Of a DNA stretch of 64,000 nt, positions 24,809-32,666 are shown in pieces. Position 1 is the stretch's first letter. Every line of letters starts with the position of its first letter. This DNA is from JACOTV01 sp964579395 (GTDB lineage: Bacteria > Patescibacteriota > Microgenomatia > UBA1406 > GWC2-37-13), in the NCBI GenBank assembly GCA_964579395.1, contig CAZOFT010000003.1, positions 92,434 to 156,433 of the forward strand, written 5' to 3'. The notes below the pieces were generated by a model. The model was not told where the DNA came from, made no database searches, and saw nothing but the letters and a program-made list of their open reading frames with translations. A program made the position numbers and the translations under genes.

Positions 24809-26182
24809 TTAGCACACTTTGCCCGCACCGCACTCAGGGCACTTATCTGTACCTTGTCCAACGATAATCGCGTGATTACAGGGCTTACCGTCCTTGGTGC
24901 CGGGACAATGAAAATGGGGCTCTCTGTTGCCGCAACGACACAAATTCGGATCGTCTTTATAGTCCACACTATCAACCGACCCGCCACCCAACATTGCCTG
25001 CGGCGTCTGCCCGTCCAGAAGACCCCGCTCCATAGACAGCGCACTCACCAGGCGTCCTTTTGATGACACCGGGCAACTCCCTCCCGCCTCTGCAGTGGCC
25101 GGTTTGTCATAGCTTGTGTCATGTGCCATGACGTACTGCGCCTCTAGGATGCGGCGGTCAGCTTCTGCATTGTGCTGCAGTCCGTTTGCGTAGGATGCAT
25201 GAATGCGTTGTTTGGGTTGTGAAGACGGCGCCTCTTCTGATAGTGCTTGTTGTAGTTTTATTTTCAGGTCTTTGGCCGCATTAAAATATGAAGACAATGC
25301 ATCTTTTGCTGCTTGCACTTCGCCGGCCAGCGCATGGTGTGTGTATCGATCCAAATAGGGTGCAAGCTCGCTGCGCAGTTTTGTTTCGTAGAGCGCACTA
25401 AAGCGCAATTCTTCAGCAGTGATCCCAACAGCCGACAGCACAGAAGCAAATTCCAAATCAGCATCGGTCTCCCCGACAAACGGATTGGTGCGACACTCCT
25501 GCTCACCCACATACCGATCCCGCACTTCATCTGCACCGCGCGTGCGCATACCTGACTCCGCAAGTGACTGCGCGATTTGATTGGTGCGGTAGAGCGACCC
25601 GACAGGCTCCCGATATCGAAAGATATGCAGGCGCACGTCCTCAGGAGACTGTTCATCTCGCATCATCGCCATCACCAGCCCATATCCGGAAGTTGCAAAT
25701 GCAGCAGCCTCCTCATGGGGAGGCGATACGATCATGGCGCTTGTGGCCCCGGTTGCCAGCGCCTGCTCACAGATGCGATAACCGATACATTCCTGCTCTT
25801 CCCGACTGCCTGGACCCTTCTCATCAGCCAGTCCTTCGTAGGAGTCTCTCATGCGAATACGCTCACCGGTACTCGCCACATACTGCAATTCGCCCGACTG
25901 CGTATCCAGATGATAGGCGATTGAAGTGTGAGGCACCATGCCGGCAAACTCGAGCCCGAATGTCACCGCATTTTCGCGCACATACGCCTCAGTGCCCGGC
26001 GCATCCACTCCTTCACGATGCATCCTGCGCACATCGCGCATCTCATTTTCTACATCGTAATACTCAAAGATGGAAACCTGCTTGGGGGTGTCTTGTTCGG
26101 GAGTTTGTACATGCTCACGCCCGGTGGAGGTGGGTTTTGGTTCGCGCTCAAAGCGGATATAGTCAAGTCGTTGTGTCTGCAT
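24809..26182 (-). CDS. Unknown protein with a C-terminal zinc ribbon
   Basis: The 457-residue product is unrecognised except for its end. The last ~45 residues carry CRCGN, HFHCPG, KPCNH and CPECGAGKVC, enough Cys/His for one or two zinc-binding knuckles. The middle has a long helical part (LSSYFNAAKDLKIKLQQALSEE) and the N-terminal half looks globular. The chosen start MQTQRLDY (26182) avoids a 14-residue extension lacking signals. Zinc ribbons of this sort often bind nucleic acid or ribosomes, but no function can be claimed. Confidence 0.55.
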   Translation of the reverse strand: MQTQRLDYIRFEREPKPTSTGREHVQTPEQDTPKQVSIFEYYDVENEMRDVRRMHREGVDAPGTEAYVRENAVTFGLEFAGMVPHTSIAYHLDTQSGELQYVASTGERIRMRDSYEGLADEKGPGSREEQECIGYRICEQALATGATSAMIVSPPHEEAAAFATSGYGLVMAMMRDEQSPEDVRLHIFRYREPVGSLYRTNQIAQSLAESGMRTRGADEVRDRYVGEQECRTNPFVGETDADLEFASVLSAVGITAEELRFSALYETKLRSELAPYLDRYTHHALAGEVQAAKDALSSYFNAAKDLKIKLQQALSEEAPSSQPKQRIHASYANGLQHNAEADRRILEAQYVMAHDTSYDKPATAEAGGSCPVSSKGRLVSALSMERGLLDGQTPQAMLGGGSVDSVDYKDDPNLCRCGNREPHFHCPGTKDGKPCNHAIIVGQGTDKCPECGAGKVC

Positions 26183-26248
26183 AGTGATTCCCTGCTCGGG
26201 GTTCTTTCTGCCTTTATGCGACAAGAAAGAGTGGCTGTCGATCGGACT

Positions 26249-26284
26249 CCCCGCCCAAATGCTATTTTTAAAGCTTTTGGCGGG
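26249..26284. repeat. Inverted repeat between purF and the zinc-ribbon gene
   Basis: CCCGCCCAAA (right-hand partner TTTTGGCGGG) brackets an AT-rich loop with a second weak pairing. No T-run follows on either strand, so it is not a clear intrinsic terminator. It may act as an mRNA end or operator in the 205-base gap. Confidence 0.35.
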
Positions 26285-26387
26285 TCACCGTTGCGGCACA
26301 GTTAGGGAATCACACCCTATTCCTCAACCACGAATTTTTTACATTCCTATCTGTTATTGTAGAAGGTGAGTGTGTAATTACAAGAGG

Positions 26388-27914
26388 TCACACTGTAGCA
26401 TATCCACAGGTGCGCACTTCGACCGGGACTTCAACTCCATCGGGAAGCTCGCCCGTCATGCAGTGATAACACCACTCATCCCCAAGCTCTGCCTGAAAAT
26501 CTTCAAAAGGCAGATGTGTAATGCGTACACGCGACACCAACATATCATCTACCTCCCCATTCTCACCTTCACACAACCACCGGGCAAAATGAGCCTGATA
26601 TTCCTGCAGTGCATCAGAATGACCTTCGAGCATGTTAAAAATAAGTTCTTGCTTGGTCGCAAATGCAACCCCGTGAAAACAGGGGTGCGTGATGGGAGGG
26701 AGTCCAATGGCCAGATGGACGGTATTTGCGCCATGATCTAAAAAGTCATGAACCAGCCGCTTCATCGTGTTGCCGCGCACCACCGAATCATCAACAAGAA
26801 CGATGTCTTTACCGTCAACCTCCTCGGCAATTTCATATTTTTTCTTAATCTTCTCGTCGCGCACTTTGCCACTTTCGATAAAGGTTCGCTGACTCGGCTC
26901 AATCTTGCGAAGCAGCGTTCCTTTTTTTGCCGACTCATCGTAAGCAAGCGGATGCTCTCTCAGCACCTCATGAATCGCCTGCGCATAGGTCAGCCCGGAA
27001 TTGAGAACCGGCACGATGTGTGCGCCTTCAGCAACGCCTTCTTCCTGCAGACGTCCGGCCAGTGCGTGCCCCCAGCGGGTTCGATGCTCATTTGTTTCAT
27101 GATTCTCAAAACTCTTGAGGTATCCTTCTTCAAAGGAACATTTGCCTTCCCGTCGTCCTTGAGCGCGCGGATCATCCCATAGCTTGTTTAAACCTTTGGT
27201 CGTGACTTTGGCCAACATCCCTCTTGGCACATCTCCTATAGAGACAAAGTCCTCAGGCGCGTGATTTGCCAAAAGCGCCACGTCCTCAGAAGCCAAGACT
27301 GTGCCGCCTGATTTGAGGACGCCGTAGCGTAAGGGGTGAAATCGATTGGGATCCACCGCCACATACATCCCATTGGTGGTCAGCACCATCAGATTGTATG
27401 CGCCATCAAGATCAGACAGAAGCTCAACCATATGCTCTTCGCTAAATCCTCCCATCGCCTCCAGTTGTTGGCCGATCCGGTAGGTGTCACTGAGCTTTTC
27501 GTCGCCATCCGGATACGCAGTGCCATTGTGTTCAAGAATAAACGGCTCACCACCACCGCCTCCCTGAAACTGAAACGGTTGTGTATCACCTTCGCTGCCG
27601 CTTGTCGGATAGCGAAGGTGTGCCATAAATATGCGCGTTTCTCCCAGAAGCCGCGTTGTACTTGGCGGAAGCGCCTCATCCACGAGCCCCTCCCGCTTCA
27701 CCATCTGCAAAGCGCCACATGAATCCAGATATGCAAGTCCTGCGCCCGCCTGGCCACGTGTTTGGATGGCGCGCATGGCCGGCTGAATATATCCATCCAG
27801 ATGCATAGGGCGGGGCACATAGGCACCATAGAGTCCACAGTTGTGATGAATACCTGTGATTTCGGGAGTATGTTGATCTTGGGTGCCTGGTGAACGCGCG
27901 GCAGTCTCTGCCAT
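26388..27914 (-). CDS. purF: Amidophosphoribosyltransferase (PurF)
   Basis: PurF makes phosphoribosylamine from PRPP and glutamine, the first step of purine synthesis. The 508-residue protein has the glutaminase nucleophile Cys in HHNCGLYGAY after a ~26-residue propeptide, with later RGQAGAGLAY, HLRYPTSG and EHNGTAYPD. The transferase half has the PRPP loop IVLVDDSVVRGNTMKR. Four Cys match the iron-sulfur ligands of the Bacillus enzyme: KCSFEEGY, HPCFHG and WCYHC. TATAAT is 6 bases before the ATG. No other purine synthesis gene is nearby, so its place in metabolism is unclear. A degenerate relative lies 41 bases upstream. Confidence 0.93.
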   Translation of the reverse strand: MAETAARSPGTQDQHTPEITGIHHNCGLYGAYVPRPMHLDGYIQPAMRAIQTRGQAGAGLAYLDSCGALQMVKREGLVDEALPPSTTRLLGETRIFMAHLRYPTSGSEGDTQPFQFQGGGGGEPFILEHNGTAYPDGDEKLSDTYRIGQQLEAMGGFSEEHMVELLSDLDGAYNLMVLTTNGMYVAVDPNRFHPLRYGVLKSGGTVLASEDVALLANHAPEDFVSIGDVPRGMLAKVTTKGLNKLWDDPRAQGRREGKCSFEEGYLKSFENHETNEHRTRWGHALAGRLQEEGVAEGAHIVPVLNSGLTYAQAIHEVLREHPLAYDESAKKGTLLRKIEPSQRTFIESGKVRDEKIKKKYEIAEEVDGKDIVLVDDSVVRGNTMKRLVHDFLDHGANTVHLAIGLPPITHPCFHGVAFATKQELIFNMLEGHSDALQEYQAHFARWLCEGENGEVDDMLVSRVRITHLPFEDFQAELGDEWCYHCMTGELPDGVEVPVEVRTCGYATV

Positions 27915-27955
27915 TTCACGATTATACTCTTCTTTTTTGCTATAAGATATGTGGT

Positions 27956-28699
27956 TTACTGCAGATGCAGCGCGTATCCTTCATGAAAGCTGATAAGTTT
28001 GCCGGGAGGAATTTCGCCAACGGTGCGATACGATCCTTCATCCAGTACGCGGTAAAACAACGTGGGGTCAGTGGCCACCATCGCATGAAAGTCGTGTGTG
28101 ACAGCAAAATGGAGCAACCGGGTTGACTGCGGCGCTCGATAGGCATACAGCTGTCCTTGCGTCATAATGAGCGTTATGCGATCGCCACCAAGCTGTGTCA
28201 GTTGTTCCTTTGTTCGATATCCGGCAGCGCCGCCTTCATAGCGAATTGAGCTTATTATGTGACGGGTCGATTCCGCTATGTTGTCCAAATCTGCTTCTTC
28301 GCCGACCCAATGAGCGACGCTCACCGGAGACTCACGTGGCTCATACGAAAACAGAGTTCGCAACATGCTTTGCCCATATGTATCTTCATTATTACTCGGT
28401 ATGAGCGCCATCATACGCCCCACAGAGCCCCGTCTGGCCATCATGCGACTTGCATGCTGCGCCGTCACAGTGGTGAGATCAATCTCATCTTGCACAACAT
28501 GTGCCACGTCGTGTCTGTCCCGCTGCACTGTCGCAACAGAGGCTGTGCCGCCCGGATCCGGGGAAAGCAACCCCAACATAAGAGGCGTCGGAGAAAGTGT
28601 CGATCCACGAGAAGAAGTGATCGCATACAGCTCATGCGGCGGCCGCTGCAGAGAAATCTGCTCTTTGGTGTGTGTCGGTGCATGCTCTACAAGTGTCAT
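27956..28699 (-). CDS. PurF glutaminase-like protein lacking the catalytic Cys
   Basis: The 247-residue product has the outline of the N-terminal half of PurF: ITLIMTQGQLYAYRAPQST matches the PurF strand before the DPNG turn. Its C-terminus (SYRTVGEIPPGKLISFHEGYAL) matches the last strands of the glutaminase domain in the adjacent PurF. No N-terminal Cys nucleophile is present and the glutamine-binding RGxxGAG and HNG motifs cannot be found. It looks like a pseudoenzyme derived from PurF, perhaps a regulator. The start has TATACT 9 bases upstream. The relation is my reading of aligned segments and needs a profile search. Confidence 0.5.
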   Translation of the reverse strand: MTLVEHAPTHTKEQISLQRPPHELYAITSSRGSTLSPTPLMLGLLSPDPGGTASVATVQRDRHDVAHVVQDEIDLTTVTAQHASRMMARRGSVGRMMALIPSNNEDTYGQSMLRTLFSYEPRESPVSVAHWVGEEADLDNIAESTRHIISSIRYEGGAAGYRTKEQLTQLGGDRITLIMTQGQLYAYRAPQSTRLLHFAVTHDFHAMVATDPTLFYRVLDEGSYRTVGEIPPGKLISFHEGYALHLQ

Positions 28700-28749
28700 G
28701 AAGAACACAGTATACAAAAAAAGATACTATAGGGCAAATCCTACCATAA

Positions 28750-29268
28750 TCAGCGCTTTGCCATCTTCTCCACTTCCGTTTGTGCGCGAGCGAGAGTGAA
28801 TAGCAGATCAGAAAGGCGGTTCATATAGCGAATAATCACATCGAGGTGAGACACTTGAGATTCATGTCGCAGTGCAACAAGCGCGCGCTCAACTCGCCGA
28901 CAGACTGCGCGCGCGACGTGAAGACGGGCAGATGATTCGGTGTCTCCGGGGATGACAAATGCATGCAGCTCAGGCAGGTCGCTGGTCACGGTATCGATCG
29001 TCTGTTCAAAGATTTCGATGCGATTTTTGAGCTCTTCAACCGGCGATTCATATCCGGCCAGAAGACCCATCATCACATAGATGTCATGCTGCACTTGCTC
29101 GATCAACGTTACGTGCGCACCGTCAATCATGATGCGCGCCCAGCCGAGTGTACAGGTGAGCTCATCAAGCTCGCCGTTTGCCATGATGATCGGATCAGAC
29201 TTTGACACACGGCGCCCGCCGAATAATCCTGTCTCCCCGCGATCTCCTGTTTTTGTATAAATTGCCAT
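28750..29268 (-). CDS. ATP:cob(I)alamin adenosyltransferase, PduO type
   Basis: This enzyme makes adenosylcobalamin. The 172-residue product shows the PduO signature IYTKTGDRGETGLFGGRRVSK at the N-terminus (ATP loop TGDxGxTxLxGGxRVxK), NGELDELTCTLGWAR, and the conserved C-terminal RAVCRRVERALVAL and YMNRLSDLLFTLAR. Nearby nrdJ encodes a ribonucleotide reductase that needs adenosylcobalamin, giving a direct use for the product. It starts 7 bases after the preceding membrane protein gene and so is likely cotranscribed with it. No B12 synthesis genes are seen; scavenging is implied. Confidence 0.95.
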   Translation of the reverse strand: MAIYTKTGDRGETGLFGGRRVSKSDPIIMANGELDELTCTLGWARIMIDGAHVTLIEQVQHDIYVMMGLLAGYESPVEELKNRIEIFEQTIDTVTSDLPELHAFVIPGDTESSARLHVARAVCRRVERALVALRHESQVSHLDVIIRYMNRLSDLLFTLARAQTEVEKMAKR

Positions 29269-29275
29269 AAGTTAA

Positions 29276-29911
29276 TTAATCTCGATGTGATACGTATAGA
29301 AATAAGAGCACTCCCATCATACCAATAATCCCAAGAAAATAGTAATTCGTAAAAACAAATTCTAGCCGGTGTCGTACAAGCGTCAGTATGCCCTCACCTG
29401 CCGCAGGCATATACACACCAAAATTTTCCCGTGGATATGGCATAAATACCACGTCTTCAGGCGCATCTTTTGGACTTGGATCGTTGAGCGTCAACCGCAC
29501 CGTATAGTTTTTACCGGCACTATCTGCCTGGGGAGTAAACCCGATTGGGTAGGGCGTTTTTGTGAAGACCAGGTATGCACTTTGGGTGCTCGTAAACAAT
29601 GGTCTTTTTGCATCGTCAAAGAGCTCAAACATAAGCTGTGCGCGTTTTTCATTTTTTTCAGCTTGCTCTGCCTCACCAACATAACGCAGACGCAAATGAA
29701 GGGCCGATAGCTGCGGATAATCTGCACTTTGCACATTAAAAGAAACTGTTTTTCCCGGCTGACTTGCAAGCGATACCTCACCTAGCACAATCGGTGCAGA
29801 TACATCGTATACCCGCAGATACTTGGGGTAAAATCGGAAAAATACATCCATCTGAAAGATAAATACCAAAAACACAATAAACAATACCGCGATCAGTGCA
29901 CATTTTTTCAT
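29276..29911 (-). CDS. Membrane protein with two terminal helices and an extracytoplasmic beta domain
   Basis: The 211-residue product has an N-terminal helix (~4-22), a ~160-residue probable extracytoplasmic beta domain and a C-terminal helix (YYFLGIIGMMGVLLFLYVS). No family was recognised. Its ATG overlaps the stop of the upstream acyltransferase (ATGA), so translation is coupled. Association with surface glycan modification is suggested by that coupling. Confidence 0.6.
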   Translation of the reverse strand: MKKCALIAVLFIVFLVFIFQMDVFFRFYPKYLRVYDVSAPIVLGEVSLASQPGKTVSFNVQSADYPQLSALHLRLRYVGEAEQAEKNEKRAQLMFELFDDAKRPLFTSTQSAYLVFTKTPYPIGFTPQADSAGKNYTVRLTLNDPSPKDAPEDVVFMPYPRENFGVYMPAAGEGILTLVRHRLEFVFTNYYFLGIIGMMGVLLFLYVSHRD

Positions 29912-31233
29912 CTGGTCTTTGATTGAAAATAGGGCTTCTCTACAAGCCAATAACTAACGTATGCGCATCCAAGCAAAACAGGAGTGATAAGAAGAATATA
30001 GGGTATGTTTGCCAAGATGGTTGTTGGGCGAAACAACGGCGAGATACTATACAAAATATGTTCATGGATCAGATACAACGAGTAGCTGCATGTCCCAACA
30101 AACACAAGGAATCGATGCGACAAAATGCGAGACGTCAGCGACTCAGGATGAAGCACCACCTGTGCCACAGCAGCCAAGACTATGCATGTTATTCCACCGT
30201 AATAGAGGGCAAAAAAGAGTGTAGAGTGCTGTGTCCATAAATAGTGTCCGGACAATAAACTTAACGGTATTCCTGCGCCAACTACGCCTGTGGTAACGGG
30301 GTGTTTGGCGATGCGTTCAATCACCGGTAACACATGCTGTTTATGCATACTCCAACCCAGATACATGCCGCCGATAAATGATATCCAGCGAAGAATATTT
30401 ATGGAGCGAAAATCAAGCGTTGCCCACATAGGAGATTCGAGGGCATATATGATGCTTACAAAAAGCGCCAAAGATACTAGCATGTATTTTTTGCCACTCA
30501 ATACTCGCCGCGCAAACGGCCAGAAGACAGCAGCATAAGCCAGATAAAATAACACCTCTGGTGCCAAACTCCAAAATACTCCCTGCAGTCGTGTATTCAC
30601 CCGTAAAAATGGTGTTGTTAAAAAGAAATTACTTGTAAAAGTAACCACATCTGCAAACCAAGTCCCAACAAATGTATATGTAAAGTTTTTAAATGCAAAA
30701 TATGAAAGCCCCGTATTTGCAATGGCTGACACAAATTGCAGTGTCAGAAATGATCCAAAAGTGACTGTTGCCAATAGATGTGATTGTTGTTTTTTATATA
30801 TGCGCGTCCAGACCAGGTGCCAAATGCCCAGTACAGCAAAAAGGCCAAGAAATGCAGCGATATGATTGTTTTCTGGAATAACCTGCTTGTAACGCAGCAT
30901 ATCGTACGTAACCACTGCAGTGTATAAAGGAAAGATGCGCAGGTATCTCTTTTTGACAAATTGCCAGATGGTGAGCTTGGAATCCCAATACAGATATCCC
31001 ATCAAAAAGCCACACAGCACAAACAGGTATTGCACACCCACTCCGCCTGCAGTAAACACGCGAAGCAGTGCATCAAGCGGATTGAATTGCTCACCCACAC
31101 TCACACGTGGCTGAGCGCTGAAAAAGAAACCTGCGTGCGAAAAGGCTACCGTCAATGCAGCGATGCCACGAAGCCCATCAAGCCCCGTGTTCCGCTTTTT
31201 TTGAGTCAGTGGTTTTACGCGTGGTGATTTCAT
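29908..31233 (-). CDS. Acyltransferase 3 family membrane protein (OafA/YrhL-like), copy 2
   Basis: The 441-residue product has about ten hydrophobic helices and the family N-terminal motif NTGLDGLRGIAALTVAFSHAGFF, with the catalytic-type His in FSHA. It also has a later FKNFTYT and a C-terminal SYSLYLIHEHI, the usual end motif. These enzymes acylate sugars of surface polysaccharides at the membrane. It is strongly similar to the gene immediately upstream, with only 5 bases between them, so the pair arose by tandem duplication. Confidence 0.9.
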   Translation of the reverse strand: MKSPRVKPLTQKKRNTGLDGLRGIAALTVAFSHAGFFFSAQPRVSVGEQFNPLDALLRVFTAGGVGVQYLFVLCGFLMGYLYWDSKLTIWQFVKKRYLRIFPLYTAVVTYDMLRYKQVIPENNHIAAFLGLFAVLGIWHLVWTRIYKKQQSHLLATVTFGSFLTLQFVSAIANTGLSYFAFKNFTYTFVGTWFADVVTFTSNFFLTTPFLRVNTRLQGVFWSLAPEVLFYLAYAAVFWPFARRVLSGKKYMLVSLALFVSIIYALESPMWATLDFRSINILRWISFIGGMYLGWSMHKQHVLPVIERIAKHPVTTGVVGAGIPLSLLSGHYLWTQHSTLFFALYYGGITCIVLAAVAQVVLHPESLTSRILSHRFLVFVGTCSYSLYLIHEHILYSISPLFRPTTILANIPYILLITPVLLGCAYVSYWLVEKPYFQSKTR

Positions 31234-31238
31234 CTGTA

Positions 31239-32546
31239 TTACGGCCGGTGCGATCGCATAAAATACGGGCGTTCCACCAGCCAATAACTCACATATGCGA
31301 AGGCGGTAATGACCGGGAAAGTCATCAAAACATAGACGATATTATGCCAGTCATTTGCCGGTTGAGCAAACGTGTTGAAGATGCGGAAAATATGGCCATG
31401 AATGAGATACATGGAGTAACTGCAGGTACCGACAATCACAAGCGGCTTCAGAGAAAGAAATCGGGACACAGGTGAGTCTTCATTGAGCACGCACTGAATC
31501 ACTCCCAGACATACGATCGAGGTGATGGCAATCATATACAGCACAAAGCCCGCAGTCGATACATGATCCCAGATGATGTGTCCGGAAAATAGCGACACAG
31601 GTATCGCGACGGCCGTGACCCACACGATAATCGGCTGATGCGCCAACTGCGAAAACAAATGGTTGTATCGCGGCTTTCGAAGCATCCACCCCAAGTACAT
31701 GCCCCCGATAAACGAGATCCAACGCAAAATCGAAATAGATGATAAATTGGCCACTGCCTGCAGAGGTTCGTAGAGCAGATAAAACAGTGCGATCGTTGCT
31801 GCCGCACCCGCCAGAAAATACGAGCGCCGATCATACACACGCCCCACAAACGGACGAAACAAAAAGATGTAGCCATGATAGTACAAGATCTCCGGCGCCA
31901 GACTCCAAAAGAGCCCTTGCAACCGAAGTCCGCTGGGTAAAAATGGTGTCGTCAGAAGCAGGTTTGCACTGTACACAGTCACGTCATAGAGCCACGTTCC
32001 GGCAAACGAATACGTGCTGTTTGTGTACAAAAAGGCAGACACTATGCTGTTGCCGATTACTGAAGCTACTTGCGCCCCGACAAAAAGCCCCATGGTGACA
32101 GTGGCCAGCGTGTGCGACTGCTGGCGCTTATATATCTGCGTCCAGACCACATACCACAGTGCAAGCACGGCAAACAGCGTCAGAAGTCCGAGATACGGAT
32201 TCTCGCCCACCCACCCTTTCCAGCGAATAAAATCATAGGTGGCCACAGCGGTATAAAGCGGAAAAATGCGGGCATACCGCTTTTTCAGAAACTCCCACAC
32301 GGTCACATCTTTCTCCCACCAATACAGGTATCCCATGAGAAACCCGCACAGCACAAACAGATACTGCACGCCGACACTTCCTGAAGAGAGTACATACCAG
32401 ATGTCATGAAAGACCCCAAATCCGCGCGCAGATATGGGGTCACTGGTGCGAAGATAGAGCGCCGAATGCGCAGTCACCACAGCAAGTGCCGCTATGCCGC
32501 GGAGGCCATCAAGCCCCGAATTGCGCTGTTTTTTCAGATTACTCAT
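31239..32546 (-). CDS. Acyltransferase 3 family membrane protein (OafA/YrhL-like), copy 1
   Basis: The 435-residue product has the same layout as its downstream neighbour: NSGLDGLRGIAALAVVTAHSALY at the start, GGVGVQYLF-equivalent SGSVGVQYLFVLCGFLMGYLY, and YSMYLIHGHI near the end. Polytopic, probably modifying surface glycans or lipids. It is the first gene of a minus-strand run continuing to the cobalamin adenosyltransferase. TATAGA lies 8 bases before the ATG. The acceptor cannot be predicted. Confidence 0.9.
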   Translation of the reverse strand: MSNLKKQRNSGLDGLRGIAALAVVTAHSALYLRTSDPISARGFGVFHDIWYVLSSGSVGVQYLFVLCGFLMGYLYWWEKDVTVWEFLKKRYARIFPLYTAVATYDFIRWKGWVGENPYLGLLTLFAVLALWYVVWTQIYKRQQSHTLATVTMGLFVGAQVASVIGNSIVSAFLYTNSTYSFAGTWLYDVTVYSANLLLTTPFLPSGLRLQGLFWSLAPEILYYHGYIFLFRPFVGRVYDRRSYFLAGAAATIALFYLLYEPLQAVANLSSISILRWISFIGGMYLGWMLRKPRYNHLFSQLAHQPIIVWVTAVAIPVSLFSGHIIWDHVSTAGFVLYMIAITSIVCLGVIQCVLNEDSPVSRFLSLKPLVIVGTCSYSMYLIHGHIFRIFNTFAQPANDWHNIVYVLMTFPVITAFAYVSYWLVERPYFMRSHRP

Positions 32547-32609
32547 AATGACTGTCTATAACTTTCCAGTATACGCGCGCCTCGACAAAATAACTCCCCC
32601 AAACCAAAA

Positions 32610-32634
32610 CCCCCGCCTGCTATCGGGGCGGGGG
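32610..32634 (-). terminator. Intrinsic terminator after nrdJ
   Basis: CCCCCGCC (32610-32617) pairs with GGCGGGGG (32627-32634) around a 9-base loop. On the minus strand the hairpin is followed by GTTTTGGTTTGG. It lies about 33 bases past the nrdJ stop. Confidence 0.75.
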
Positions 32635-32666
32635 CAATGGTAACGATTCCTAGTATGTTTCGCTGA

